The notes: generated by a model not told the origin, from the sequence alone. A stretch of 42,775 nt of DNA from an uncultured Acholeplasma sp. (GCA_937868795.1 CALMNM010000018.1:1-42775), one strand, 5' to 3'. Shown: positions 32,175 through 40,888, counted from the first letter of the stretch. A program made the numbers and translations.

Positions 32175-35168
32175 ATGCGTCTTTCAGATATTCTAAAACT
32201 TCCTAAAGAACCGCATAGTCTCTCGATTATCAGAGACTTTTTAGAACAACCGCTTAGTCATACTGACTATCAGGCGGCGTTTAGTCGTTTCTTTGACATC
32301 GCACTTTCTTTAGGAGAATATGAGATGGTCTTTCGCGAAGGTGAAATTGTCCTAAAGGATATCGAGTTACAAGCGCCAACACCCTATGGGGAAGCAATCA
32401 TTAAACATTTGATCGATGCCTCCTTACAACTAGGAAAATTCGATGAAACTAAACGTTACATTGAAATGAGAAAAGAGCGGCTTCCCGTGATGAAGCAGTA
32501 TTTATCTCGTCTGGATGATATTCTCTACAAAAAAGCACTTCATCTTCCATATCTAGAAGATGTCCTTTATGTCTTAAAGGATGTGATTCCTGATTCGGTA
32601 AAAATCTATTGTCACCAAGAACTCTTTGTGATTTATAAAGAGGATCATCAGGATGAAATGGCACTCAATCAACTTTATGAGCTCTATAATTTTGATTTAC
32701 ATCATCAATATATCATGGATGAACTCGAGTTATTGATTCGTTTGGAACGCCTGGATGAAGTGATTCAAAAAGCACTCAAGGAATTAAGAGAAAACCAAAC
32801 TATTCAAGCGATTAAACCGCTGTTTCAAGCGTATTTGCTCAAAGAAGACTATCACAAAGCATCCACCCTTGAAGCGGAATATGAAAGTAAAATTGATGAA
32901 GCGGATGACCATTTCAAAAAAGTGATGATCGAGATGATTATTCAGCTCTATCAGAAACTTGATAATAAGCCTTCTCTTGATTACTATACGCGCAAATTAA
33001 AGACATTACAAAAAGCATTAGATAAAAAGCCTGCGAAAAATGAGGAGACAAAACCCAAAGAAAAAGATGTTGTCATCATTGAAAAAATCCCAGAAAAAGA
33101 GATTACATCAAAACATCTACTCGAACACTTAGATGTTGCCCATGATCTCATTATCTTTGCTGAACTCATCGATGACAAATTACCCTTAAGAGAATATTTA
33201 AGACAATTTTTTATCCAAGCAGATCTCCATCTTCAAACCACAGAAATGGTGCTTTTTCTCGAAGATGAATCCCCTAACCTTTTTCATTATAAGAAAGAAC
33301 GACTTTACGATAAAACACTGATTAAACCTTTAATCGAAGATTCAATTCTCGAACACATCCTCAATACTGGAGAGGAAGTGATTGAAGAAACGCGAATCTT
33401 ACGCTTCACAAAAAACATTATTACGCAAAAAGATTACGCAGAAGATTTCTCCTTTGTATACGGCTTCCCTGTTGGAGACCAAGGAGTCTTTTTAGCCCAT
33501 TATAAAGAAAATATTGCAGATCCTGGTCAATATTATGATCTTTTAAAATTGATCTCATCCATTTTATTTGGACATGTTAAAGAAGAAAAACGCTTATCCA
33601 AACTCAAACAGGATCAACGTTTTTATCGAGATGTACTCAACGCACCAATTCTTGCATATCGTGAACTCACTGAACACAAATCCACGTATAACGATCAAGC
33701 CCAAGCCCTCTTCCATATCGACAAACACCATCATCTTGAACTTTTTTTACGTGATATGTCCTATGAACATATTAAAGAATATAAAGACACCGTCTCTCGA
33801 TTGCTCACCAAACCTGGTGAAGTGAAAGAGCTACGTTATCGCTATCAGGAGCATTATATCTTAGAAAAGATGTATTCACTAAAGATAGGAGATGAACATA
33901 TAATCATGAGTATTTTTGATGATGAAACAAAAGATGTTGATCAAGTGAAAACGTTGATTGAAAAAGCAACGATCGATCATGAAACGGATTTACCCAATCG
34001 TCTTGCCTTGAGTGAGAACTTTGAAGAGTCAATTAAGGACAAAGCGAGCCTTCTTTTGATTGAACTTGACGAACAGCTCAAACACATCTATGGTCATGAG
34101 GACATGCTTCTTTATTTTAAAGAATTTAGTCAGCATACCAAAAAATATTTTAGTGAAGGCATCACCTATCGATATGATTTTAACCAACTTTTGGTGATTC
34201 TGCCTTACAATGACATTCGAAGCGTTACCAAAATGATTAAAGAGTACGTCAGATATTTAGATGTCTATGAATCCAAAGTGCTCCGTTACGAAAAATTTAA
34301 TGTGAATATCGGTGTTCTTCGTTATCCGGTGGTCACTGTTGAAAAAAATATGGATAAGATCATTCGCTTTTTGGATATTGCCCTTGAAAAAGCGAAGCGT
34401 GATAAAGAAGAGAAATATGTCTTCTTTGTCTATCGTGATTATGAAGATGAACTGTTTGAACAGCAGGTCATCGATCATTTAAATGTCGCCATTGAGGAAA
34501 AATCTTTGGGTTTAGTCTTCAATCAAATCACGGACATTAAGAAAAATCGTGTTTGGCAGTATGAAAGTGAACTTGCCTTACTTAATCTAGCGATCGATAA
34601 TCGTTATTTATTACAGATTGCGAAAAAAAGACATCGTTTGATTGATCTTGAGAAATTTCACATTAAGCAAGTGTGTGAATTTTTAGTTGAGCTCGAAAAG
34701 AAAACAGAACGACTCATCAAGATTACGATTCCTGTTTCTAAAGAAACATTTTTAGACTCCTCCTTCAATCCCTATCTTTTAGGTCTATTGAAGGATTATG
34801 GAATTCCTTATGAGTTCATTCGGATCAAATTTGATATGGAACTAAGACCCTCTCACTACGCGACCCAAATACAAGAACTCATTGATCGTGGTATCGCGTT
34901 AGATACCACCTCTTTGGACATGGCATTATCTTATCCCTTTCATGCACTGCATGTGGATATTAAAAAAGAGTCAGTCAAATGGAATAGTTATATCACGAAG
35001 CTAAAAGAACTTCTTGAGGGTTTTCATATGGCTCTTGTCATCCGTGGAGTCAAAACCAAAGAACAAAAGGAAGCTTTGGAAAGATTAGGACTTAATTATT
35101 TAGAAGGTGCTTTTTATAAGCAATTACCTGCCCCTATTTTAATTCAAAAGATTAAGGAGTCATTATGA
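32175..35168 (+). CDS. Large sensor-like protein: TPR, GAF-like, PAS-like, degenerate GGDEF and degenerate EAL
   Basis: A 997-residue soluble protein. Residues 1-285 are TPR-like helical hairpins; a charged linker (280-310) leads to a GAF-like region (about 315-475), a PAS-like region (about 485-595), a GGDEF fold (about 598-755) and an EAL fold (about 760-995). GGDEF fold: TDLPNRLAL matches the LTGLPNR helix, but the signature is YRYDFNQLLVILP, so the GGDEF residues are replaced by DFNQL. EAL fold: FNQITDIKKNRVWQYESELAL sits where YQPI...EAL belongs; the E-x-T-E, DDFG and lysine positions read IKFDME, DTTS and HVD; the end LNYLEGAFYKQLPA matches the QG-x-x-x-x-x-P tail. It should neither make nor break cyclic di-GMP, and may bind nucleotide or protein. 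GTG at 32172 is an alternative start. Stop overlaps the next gene (ATGA). Confidence 0.8.
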   Translation: MRLSDILKLPKEPHSLSIIRDFLEQPLSHTDYQAAFSRFFDIALSLGEYEMVFREGEIVLKDIELQAPTPYGEAIIKHLIDASLQLGKFDETKRYIEMRKERLPVMKQYLSRLDDILYKKALHLPYLEDVLYVLKDVIPDSVKIYCHQELFVIYKEDHQDEMALNQLYELYNFDLHHQYIMDELELLIRLERLDEVIQKALKELRENQTIQAIKPLFQAYLLKEDYHKASTLEAEYESKIDEADDHFKKVMIEMIIQLYQKLDNKPSLDYYTRKLKTLQKALDKKPAKNEETKPKEKDVVIIEKIPEKEITSKHLLEHLDVAHDLIIFAELIDDKLPLREYLRQFFIQADLHLQTTEMVLFLEDESPNLFHYKKERLYDKTLIKPLIEDSILEHILNTGEEVIEETRILRFTKNIITQKDYAEDFSFVYGFPVGDQGVFLAHYKENIADPGQYYDLLKLISSILFGHVKEEKRLSKLKQDQRFYRDVLNAPILAYRELTEHKSTYNDQAQALFHIDKHHHLELFLRDMSYEHIKEYKDTVSRLLTKPGEVKELRYRYQEHYILEKMYSLKIGDEHIIMSIFDDETKDVDQVKTLIEKATIDHETDLPNRLALSENFEESIKDKASLLLIELDEQLKHIYGHEDMLLYFKEFSQHTKKYFSEGITYRYDFNQLLVILPYNDIRSVTKMIKEYVRYLDVYESKVLRYEKFNVNIGVLRYPVVTVEKNMDKIIRFLDIALEKAKRDKEEKYVFFVYRDYEDELFEQQVIDHLNVAIEEKSLGLVFNQITDIKKNRVWQYESELALLNLAIDNRYLLQIAKKRHRLIDLEKFHIKQVCEFLVELEKKTERLIKITIPVSKETFLDSSFNPYLLGLLKDYGIPYEFIRIKFDMELRPSHYATQIQELIDRGIALDTTSLDMALSYPFHALHVDIKKESVKWNSYITKLKELLEGFHMALVIRGVKTKEQKEALERLGLNYLEGAFYKQLPAPILIQKIKESL

Positions 35169-36229
35169 GTTTAGATGCCTTAAAAAAACATGTTCTCGCG
35201 ATGGAACAAGATGGTAAGAACAGTGCGAGTTATCGCGCTGCAGCATCTTTTTCGATGCTTGAACATATCGATTTGATGATCGATCGATATTTAAGAGAAC
35301 CTCAAAGTGAAAAAGGGGCCATTCTCTTAGATGTTTTTGGGATGCTTCAAGGATTGTTTGTTGCAATTGATGCTCTTTATGATTTAGCGATTGGATTAAC
35401 CCAGTTCAAATATCATATTAACGTCAACTCTAATCCAGTCCTCCATGAACTCAAATATATTAGAAATGATATTGTTGGTCATCCCACCAACCGGACATAT
35501 CCTTCTGGTGGTACGGGCTTTTCCATGCTTTCTGCAGGTCATTTGTCCAAAGAAAAGTTTAGTTATCATACCTACGTGTTCGAAAAAAATAAACTAGATA
35601 TTCAAACGAAAGACGTCTTTGTTAAACCACTCTTGGATCAGTATATTGTGGAAAAAAATCGAATCCTCAAAGATATTTTGAATTATTTAACACATACTGA
35701 AGCGAAAACAAATATCCCCGAAAATATTGCTATACTTTATGAAACACTAAATCTTGAATCATTAAACAAAATCAAAGATGATTTCATTAAAGAATATCAG
35801 ATTGATCAAGATTCAAGCCACCGTTTCTTATGGCGAACATCCCTTGTTGAAGCATGCATCTTTTGGCATGAGGGTGATGTGGAACTCAATCAAATGGTTG
35901 AATATTTTGCGAAAGTCCAAGTAGAAAAAATGTACGAAATCGCACTTGATTTAGAGAATAGGAAAGGGATGGACCTTTACACACCTCTCCCTAGAATCTT
36001 GTTATCATTTTATAAGTTCATTCGAAAGAATGAGCGATACGCCGTCGAATTGCTGCGTAATATCCACGATTTCAAACATCCATTAAGAGATAGTGATCTG
36101 ATGGCATTATTTAGTTTAAATCCACCTAAAGATGCCTATAAATTACTCACCTTTTTAAAAGATCAAACCGATGAAAAGAAAGCTTATATGATCGGGTCAG
36201 CACTCAAAGCATATCGTCCAAAAAAGTGA
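35165..36229 (+). CDS. Unknown protein with HEPN-like Rx5H motif
   Basis: A 354-residue helical, soluble protein; family not recognised. The N-terminal third is an all-helical domain ending in ELKYIRNDIVGHPTNR, where R100-N101...H106 fits the R-N-x3-4-H motif of HEPN ribonucleases and nucleotide-modifying toxins. A Gly/Ser-rich turn follows (TYPSGGTGFS). The C-terminal 180 residues are helical with no known motif. AAGGAG at 35154-35159 and a four-base overlap with the GGDEF-EAL-like gene mean tight co-expression. It may be an effector regulated by that sensor (inference). Alternatively the motif is only structural. Last gene of the rdgB operon. Confidence 0.6.
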   Translation: MSLDALKKHVLAMEQDGKNSASYRAAASFSMLEHIDLMIDRYLREPQSEKGAILLDVFGMLQGLFVAIDALYDLAIGLTQFKYHINVNSNPVLHELKYIRNDIVGHPTNRTYPSGGTGFSMLSAGHLSKEKFSYHTYVFEKNKLDIQTKDVFVKPLLDQYIVEKNRILKDILNYLTHTEAKTNIPENIAILYETLNLESLNKIKDDFIKEYQIDQDSSHRFLWRTSLVEACIFWHEGDVELNQMVEYFAKVQVEKMYEIALDLENRKGMDLYTPLPRILLSFYKFIRKNERYAVELLRNIHDFKHPLRDSDLMALFSLNPPKDAYKLLTFLKDQTDEKKAYMIGSALKAYRPKK

Positions 36230-36247
36230 GAAGCGAAATTAAAAATA

Positions 36248-36256
36248 TGGTATAAT
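36248..36256 (+). promoter_or_regulatory. Extended -10 promoter of the 66-residue gene
   Basis: TGGTATAAT with TATAAT at 36251-36256, 19 bases before the start codon at 36276; no strong -35. Confidence 0.6.
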
Positions 36257-36275
36257 ATTTCTTGAGGTGAAGAAC

Positions 36276-36476
36276 ATGGCTTGGAGTAATGAAACCTATT
36301 TAATTGGTGAAAAAGTAAAAGTGGAAGGCGAAAAGGGATTCGGTGTGATCACACGAATCGATCTTCCTCGAGGATTGGTGTATGTATTGTTTAGACGTAT
36401 GAGAGAAGAAGCGTATCCTTATCCTGAAGCATTTGAACAAGGTAAATTAAAATGCGAGGTCGTCCACAAAAAGTAA
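36276..36476 (+). CDS. Small SH3-like protein
   Basis: A 66-residue protein. The segment LIGEKVKVEGEKGFGVITRI followed by LVYVLFRR and a YPYPEAFEQGKL end looks like the small SH3/Tudor-like barrel at the C-terminus of UvrD/PcrA helicases (pattern h.kFG.G.V..i...v.v.F). It may bind protein or nucleic acid. GAGGTGA (36264-36270) sets the ATG at 36276; the GTG nine bases earlier is inside this site. It has its own promoter and terminator, so it is a separate unit. Not recognised as a named gene. Confidence 0.7.
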   Translation: MAWSNETYLIGEKVKVEGEKGFGVITRIDLPRGLVYVLFRRMREEAYPYPEAFEQGKLKCEVVHKK

Positions 36477-36495
36477 CACTGGGTGTTGCTTTTTT
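36471..36495 (+). terminator. Intrinsic terminator of the 66-residue gene
   Basis: AAGTAACAC (36471-36479) pairs with GTGTTGCTT (36483-36491; one T-G pair), loop TGG, with T's 36490-36495. The stop codon lies in the left arm. Confidence 0.85.
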
Positions 36496-36498
36496 CAT

Positions 36499-36843
36499 AT
36501 GAAACGATTTATTCACTTTTGGAAAACCTTTTTCCTCATGATATGGGAAATTATCAAGTCCATGAAAACCTTTCGGGGTCTTATCGCCCTAGGGATAAGC
36601 TATATGATTTTTCATGGATGGGCTGTGCTTTTACTCCTTGCGGGAACCATACTTTCAAATCCATTATGGATTGCAATAGGGACATCAGTTATCCTATTTT
36701 GGTTTGGTCCTGGGACACCAATTATACCTCTAATTATTGCCGTTGCATTTGCCATTAAGCGTTATCTATTGCTCGATAAGAGTGAACGTATTCATTGGAA
36801 AGAATTATGGATAAAACTTAATGAAAAATCAAAAATGAATTAA
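36499..36843 (+). CDS. Small membrane protein with GPGTP motif
   Basis: A 114-residue protein with an amphipathic N-terminus and two or three membrane helices (about 28-52, 56-70, 73-90) around the motif FWFGPGTPIIPL. I recall similar short Firmicutes membrane proteins with W-x-GPGTP, of unknown function. The ATG is four bases after the T tract of a strong terminator and has no Shine-Dalgarno sequence; internal ATG codons (residues 14 and 22) also lack one. Expression would need read-through, a leaderless start or an unseen promoter. A 91-residue frame overlapping it in another frame is a shadow. Confidence 0.65.
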   Translation: MKRFIHFWKTFFLMIWEIIKSMKTFRGLIALGISYMIFHGWAVLLLLAGTILSNPLWIAIGTSVILFWFGPGTPIIPLIIAVAFAIKRYLLLDKSERIHWKELWIKLNEKSKMN

Positions 36844-36859
36844 ATAAGCTAAAAAGAAA

Positions 36860-36910
36860 GGATAAAATATCCTTAAAAGTTACATAATAATTAATAAATT
36901 AATAACTTTT
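36860..36910. repeat. AT-rich palindromes upstream of the hybrid kinase gene
   Basis: GGATA-AAA-TATCC (36860-36872) is followed by AAAAGTTA (36875-36882) which pairs with TAACTTTT (36903-36910); inside it TTAAT-AA-ATTAA (36891-36902) is another palindrome. This could be a terminator for the small membrane gene (short T tract) or an operator for the kinase gene. Confidence 0.5.
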
Positions 36911-36940
36911 TCTAAAGTTGCTTAATAGTTTTATCATCCT

Positions 36941-36949
36941 TGATATAAT
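36941..36949 (+). promoter_or_regulatory. Extended -10 promoter of the hybrid kinase gene
   Basis: TGATATAAT with TATAAT at 36944-36949, 33 bases before the start; -35 is poor (CTTAAT at 36921). Confidence 0.6.
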
Positions 36950-36982
36950 GAACATGTATTCATACTCAATGGACGGTAGGTT

Positions 36983-39900
36983 ATGAACGAGCAACTTTTA
37001 TCTTTATTGATCAAAGCATCATCAGAAAAATCAACTTCTGTCTCTTCATTCACATCATGGTTGGATGAATGGAAGAAGATCAGTGGCATTCCCCTACAGG
37101 GGGTGCTTTTTAAAGGTAATAATGGCATTTATGTGCATATACCTGAGTCATATGCACTACCTGAAGAATGGATTCATCTGAACCAAGGATGGAACAAAAA
37201 ACAAAATTATTTGATTTTTATCAATGATGACATCATGTTATGTATATCTTTAGAGTTAAATCAAGGCTTAACACAACCGATCATGGAAACATGGTTCCAA
37301 TCATTGTTTCTTCTCATTAATATGTTTAAGCGCAATTTGGAGCAAGATGATCAAAAACAAGCCTTATACATGCGTAATTTCATCCTTGACCACATGTCTG
37401 AAATGATTGCGATTAAAGATAAAAACATGATCTTTAGGTACGCGAATCCCGCTGCTGAGATAGGATTCAAGAACGATCTTGAAACCATCGTCAATAGACG
37501 TGTTGATGAAGTCTATCCCCATGTTGAAGTTGAACGCATCAAAGAACTCGATGATGAAGCGTACGAACTAAAAGAACCTATTAAAAAAACGATTAAGATG
37601 TTATTATCAAAATCATTTATTGATGCTGAAACCGAGCGGATGATTTATCGTGATCAAAGTGGTCAACCCGAAGGCATTTTGACGATTAATCGTAACATCT
37701 CTGATCGAATAAAAATAGAAGAACAACTGAAAAAATCACTATCACTTCAAGCCATTTTGATCAAGATTTCTTTAGAGTTCATTAACGTTGCAGACTCAGA
37801 TGTAGATAAAAAACTAAATGAAGCGCTAAAAATGGTTGGTGAATTCATAGAAGCTGACCGTGTCTATGTTTTTGACTATGATTACGATAATTATGTGACC
37901 AATAATACCTATGAGTGGTGTTATGAGGGTATAGAACCGATGATTGATCAACTCCAGGGTGTTCCCATTACTGACATATATGATGATTGGTATTACCCAC
38001 ATAGCCTAGGAAAAACGATTTATATCAAAGATGTTAGTGCGCTCGATCATAACTCTGCTATCTATCAAATATTGGCTCCACAAGATGTTCAATCGCTCTT
38101 AACGATTCCTTTATTTGAAGAAGAAACACTGACTGGATTTGTGGGTTTTGATGCGGTTCGTCAAATTCGTCATTGGTCCGATGCAGATCAAAGTCTTTTA
38201 CAAATCTTAACTGAACTCATTGTCCACTTGAAACGCAATCAACGCCGAAGTTTAGAACTCATTAAATCTCGTGAGGTTGCTGAAGAGGCGAGTCGCGCCA
38301 AAAGTATTTTCTTGGCAAATATGAGCCACGAATTAAGAACCCCATTATCTGGATTATTTAATGCGATTAGTCTGATAGAAGAGACCGTCACAGGCGAAAA
38401 ACAAATCGATTATATCAATATTGCCAAGACATCGATGGAATCATTCTCGACAATCATTAATGACATCTTGGATTTTACACGCATTGAACAAAAGAAAATG
38501 GTGATTGATGAAACGTTTTTCAATCTTGAAAACGAGATGTATCAACTTGCAAAGATGCAAGAGTATGCCATTTTAGAGAAGAATCTTGAATTGCACTATG
38601 CATTTGATTGTAAGATTCGTCATTTGGTGAAATTTGATCGTTTACGACTTCGTCAAGTGATTCTCAATCTCATGAATAATGCCATTAAGTTTACTGATCA
38701 TGGATCCATCTCACTTTCTACGACACTTGTTGAAGAAAACGATCAATATGTTTCTATAAAATTTGAAGTTACCGATACCGGAATAGGCATGGAACCTGAA
38801 TTAATTGAACGTATCTATGAACCCTTCGAAAAGGGGAAGAATCAACAAAAAAGGAATTTTTCAGGTGCTGGTTTAGGGATCCCTATTATCAAAGGAATTC
38901 TTAGCTATTACAGTTCATCGCTTCAGATCAAATCTCATCCCAATCAAGGTTCAACGTTTTCATTTGTCATCGACTTTGAAAAAGGCGATGATATCACCGT
39001 TCATTATCAGCCATTAAAGGGTAAGCAAGTATTAATAATCACGACCGCAGAAATGTATCCATATATGAAATATTGTATGGAAACAATGTCACTTAAAACC
39101 ATGTTTATGGATCTTAATCATCCAAAACCATTGTATGAACATACCGATTATGTGATTGTTATGCCAGGGGATGAGGGTATACCGTCATCCAAGCTTGAAA
39201 AATTGTTTTTAGAAGCGAAAAAACAGGATATAAAAACTATTTTATGTGTGAAAAAAATGAGTCATTACACAGAATCCGTTCTTTCGTTACCTGATTATTT
39301 AATTCAATATCCGATGGCTAGGGACAAGTTTTTCCAAACACTTATCCATCATCAACACAAAACTGAGTCGACACAAAAGAGGAGTTTTAACGATCTTTCT
39401 GTATTGGTCGTTGATGATCACAAAGTGAATCGCCAAGCTTTAGAAGCGATGTTACAAACCAGAGGATGCGAAGTAACCCTCGCAGAAAATGGATTTGTTG
39501 CGATCGATCTTATCAAGAATAGAACGTTTGATATCGTTTTGATGGACATACAAATGCCAGGTATGGATGGGTATCAAACCACCAAGTTAATCCGAGATAT
39601 GCATTATTCCATGGATGATCTGCCCATCATCGCTGTTTCTGCAAATCGATTTGAAGGTTCATTGGAAGAAGCACTACGGTTAGGTCTTAATGGTTATCTA
39701 ATGAAACCTTTTAAAATGGATCAACTCATGTCGCAGATCGAAAACGTATGTAATTATCATCATGAGTCCAAGGATTTACTTTTTATAAAAGATGTGAAGG
39801 CTTTTGATTATGATGAAATGATGGAACTATTTAACCACAAAATGTCGATTGCACATAAGATTATTGATGGATTTATTCGCGATCATGACATGGATATTAA

Positions 39901-40147
39901 TCATATCAAAGAGTCTTTGAATGATCGAAATGAGATTCAGCTTAGACAACATATGCATTATTTTAAAGGCGCTGCAGCTTATGTCACAGCGCATCGTATT
40001 GTTCATATCCTTGATCGAGGCTCTGAGCTTGCAAAGCAGGAAAAATGGGATGAACTTGAACCACTCATCGCATCATTAGACAAAGAATATCTACGTTGGA
40101 AAGACGCCATGGAAAAGGCATTGAATCATGATGTAGAAGGAAGATAA
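36983..40147 (+). CDS. Soluble hybrid sensor histidine kinase with REC and Hpt domains
   Basis: A 1054-residue protein without membrane helices. About 1-125: unassigned N-terminal domain; 130-250: PAS (DHMSEMIAIKDKNMIFRYAN); 255-420: GAF; a short coiled coil; 440-505: HisKA with the phospho-acceptor His in ANMSHELRTPLSG (about 448); 545-670: HATPase with N box NLMNNAIKF, DTGIGM and GAGLGI; about 680-790: REC-like fold without the acidic pocket, so inactive; 810-925: active REC with VDDHK, phospho-acceptor Asp in LMDIQMPGMDG (about 854) and lysine in MKPF; 955-1045: Hpt with the His in MHYFKGAA (about 990). It should pass phosphate His-Asp-His to the OmpR-type regulator encoded 25 bases downstream. 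The signal is unknown but must be cytosolic. It resembles the ArcB/BarA layout without their membrane sensor. Confidence 0.9.
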   Translation: MNEQLLSLLIKASSEKSTSVSSFTSWLDEWKKISGIPLQGVLFKGNNGIYVHIPESYALPEEWIHLNQGWNKKQNYLIFINDDIMLCISLELNQGLTQPIMETWFQSLFLLINMFKRNLEQDDQKQALYMRNFILDHMSEMIAIKDKNMIFRYANPAAEIGFKNDLETIVNRRVDEVYPHVEVERIKELDDEAYELKEPIKKTIKMLLSKSFIDAETERMIYRDQSGQPEGILTINRNISDRIKIEEQLKKSLSLQAILIKISLEFINVADSDVDKKLNEALKMVGEFIEADRVYVFDYDYDNYVTNNTYEWCYEGIEPMIDQLQGVPITDIYDDWYYPHSLGKTIYIKDVSALDHNSAIYQILAPQDVQSLLTIPLFEEETLTGFVGFDAVRQIRHWSDADQSLLQILTELIVHLKRNQRRSLELIKSREVAEEASRAKSIFLANMSHELRTPLSGLFNAISLIEETVTGEKQIDYINIAKTSMESFSTIINDILDFTRIEQKKMVIDETFFNLENEMYQLAKMQEYAILEKNLELHYAFDCKIRHLVKFDRLRLRQVILNLMNNAIKFTDHGSISLSTTLVEENDQYVSIKFEVTDTGIGMEPELIERIYEPFEKGKNQQKRNFSGAGLGIPIIKGILSYYSSSLQIKSHPNQGSTFSFVIDFEKGDDITVHYQPLKGKQVLIITTAEMYPYMKYCMETMSLKTMFMDLNHPKPLYEHTDYVIVMPGDEGIPSSKLEKLFLEAKKQDIKTILCVKKMSHYTESVLSLPDYLIQYPMARDKFFQTLIHHQHKTESTQKRSFNDLSVLVVDDHKVNRQALEAMLQTRGCEVTLAENGFVAIDLIKNRTFDIVLMDIQMPGMDGYQTTKLIRDMHYSMDDLPIIAVSANRFEGSLEEALRLGLNGYLMKPFKMDQLMSQIENVCNYHHESKDLLFIKDVKAFDYDEMMELFNHKMSIAHKIIDGFIRDHDMDINHIKESLNDRNEIQLRQHMHYFKGAAAYVTAHRIVHILDRGSELAKQEKWDELEPLIASLDKEYLRWKDAMEKALNHDVEGR

Positions 40148-40172
40148 ATGATGATATATAAAGGAGATTTTT

Positions 40173-40859
40173 ATGAAACGTATTTTACTAATTGAAGACA
40201 ACAAAGATCATAGCCAGATGTTTAAACAAGTATTAGAAGAAGATGGCTATCATGTGACAACAGCCATGTCAGGACTCGATGCAGTGAAGTTGATTGAAGC
40301 TGAATCTTATGACTTGATTATCACGGATTTGATGTTGCCTGATATGAGCGGAGAGTCGATTATTCGCCTAGTAAGAAAGATGTATTCGATGCCCATATTG
40401 GTAGTCTCATCAAAAAATAGAGATGCAGACAAAATTTTTAATCTCAATTTAGGAGCAGATGACTATCTTGTCAAGCCATTTTCATTGAAAGAGTTAGTTG
40501 CACGAGTCAAAGCGATTCTTAGACGTAGCACACCACAAAAAAACTATGTCCAAGGATTAATTGAAATGGACCAAGTGACGATCAATATGGACAATTATAT
40601 GATCGAAAAACAAGGACAGAAGTTTCCTCTTACTCGCACAGAATTTGCAATATTACAATTACTCATTACTCATATGGATCAAGTGGTGACGAAAGAAGAA
40701 ATCTATGCAAACGTTTGGCATAAACCATTTAAAGGCGATAACAACTTGCTCAATGTGAATATTCATCGTATTCGACAAAAACTAGAAGAAGATGCAGATG
40801 ATCCAAAAATTCTACTTTCCGTCTGGGGTGTGGGATACAAATTTGTTAAACAAGGGTAA
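40173..40859 (+). CDS. OmpR/PhoB-family response regulator
   Basis: A 228-residue regulator. REC domain: acidic pair E8-D9, phospho-acceptor D52 (ITDLMLPD), S/T region SSKNRD and K in DYLVKPFS. C-terminal winged helix (about 130-226) with LTRTEFAIL, EEIYANVW, NVNIHRIRQKLE and the WGVGYKF hairpin. It is the expected final acceptor of the adjacent hybrid kinase relay; target genes unknown, possibly its own locus. AAGGAG precedes the ATG. A terminator overlaps the stop. Confidence 0.95.
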   Translation: MKRILLIEDNKDHSQMFKQVLEEDGYHVTTAMSGLDAVKLIEAESYDLIITDLMLPDMSGESIIRLVRKMYSMPILVVSSKNRDADKIFNLNLGADDYLVKPFSLKELVARVKAILRRSTPQKNYVQGLIEMDQVTINMDNYMIEKQGQKFPLTRTEFAILQLLITHMDQVVTKEEIYANVWHKPFKGDNNLLNVNIHRIRQKLEEDADDPKILLSVWGVGYKFVKQG

Positions 40860-40878
40860 TTAATTTATACCCTTTTTT
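40852..40878 (+). terminator. Intrinsic terminator of the kinase/regulator operon
   Basis: AAGGGTA (40852-40858) pairs with TACCCTT (40868-40874), nine-base loop, T's to 40878. The stop codon TAA lies at the top of the left arm. Confidence 0.88.
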
Positions 40879-40888
40879 ATTCTTTACG

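Noticed and set aside
36483-36758. A 91-codon frame overlapping the small membrane protein gene
   Set aside because: Its sequence lacks membrane or domain character and it starts in the terminator; the other frame encodes a plausible membrane protein with a known-looking motif.
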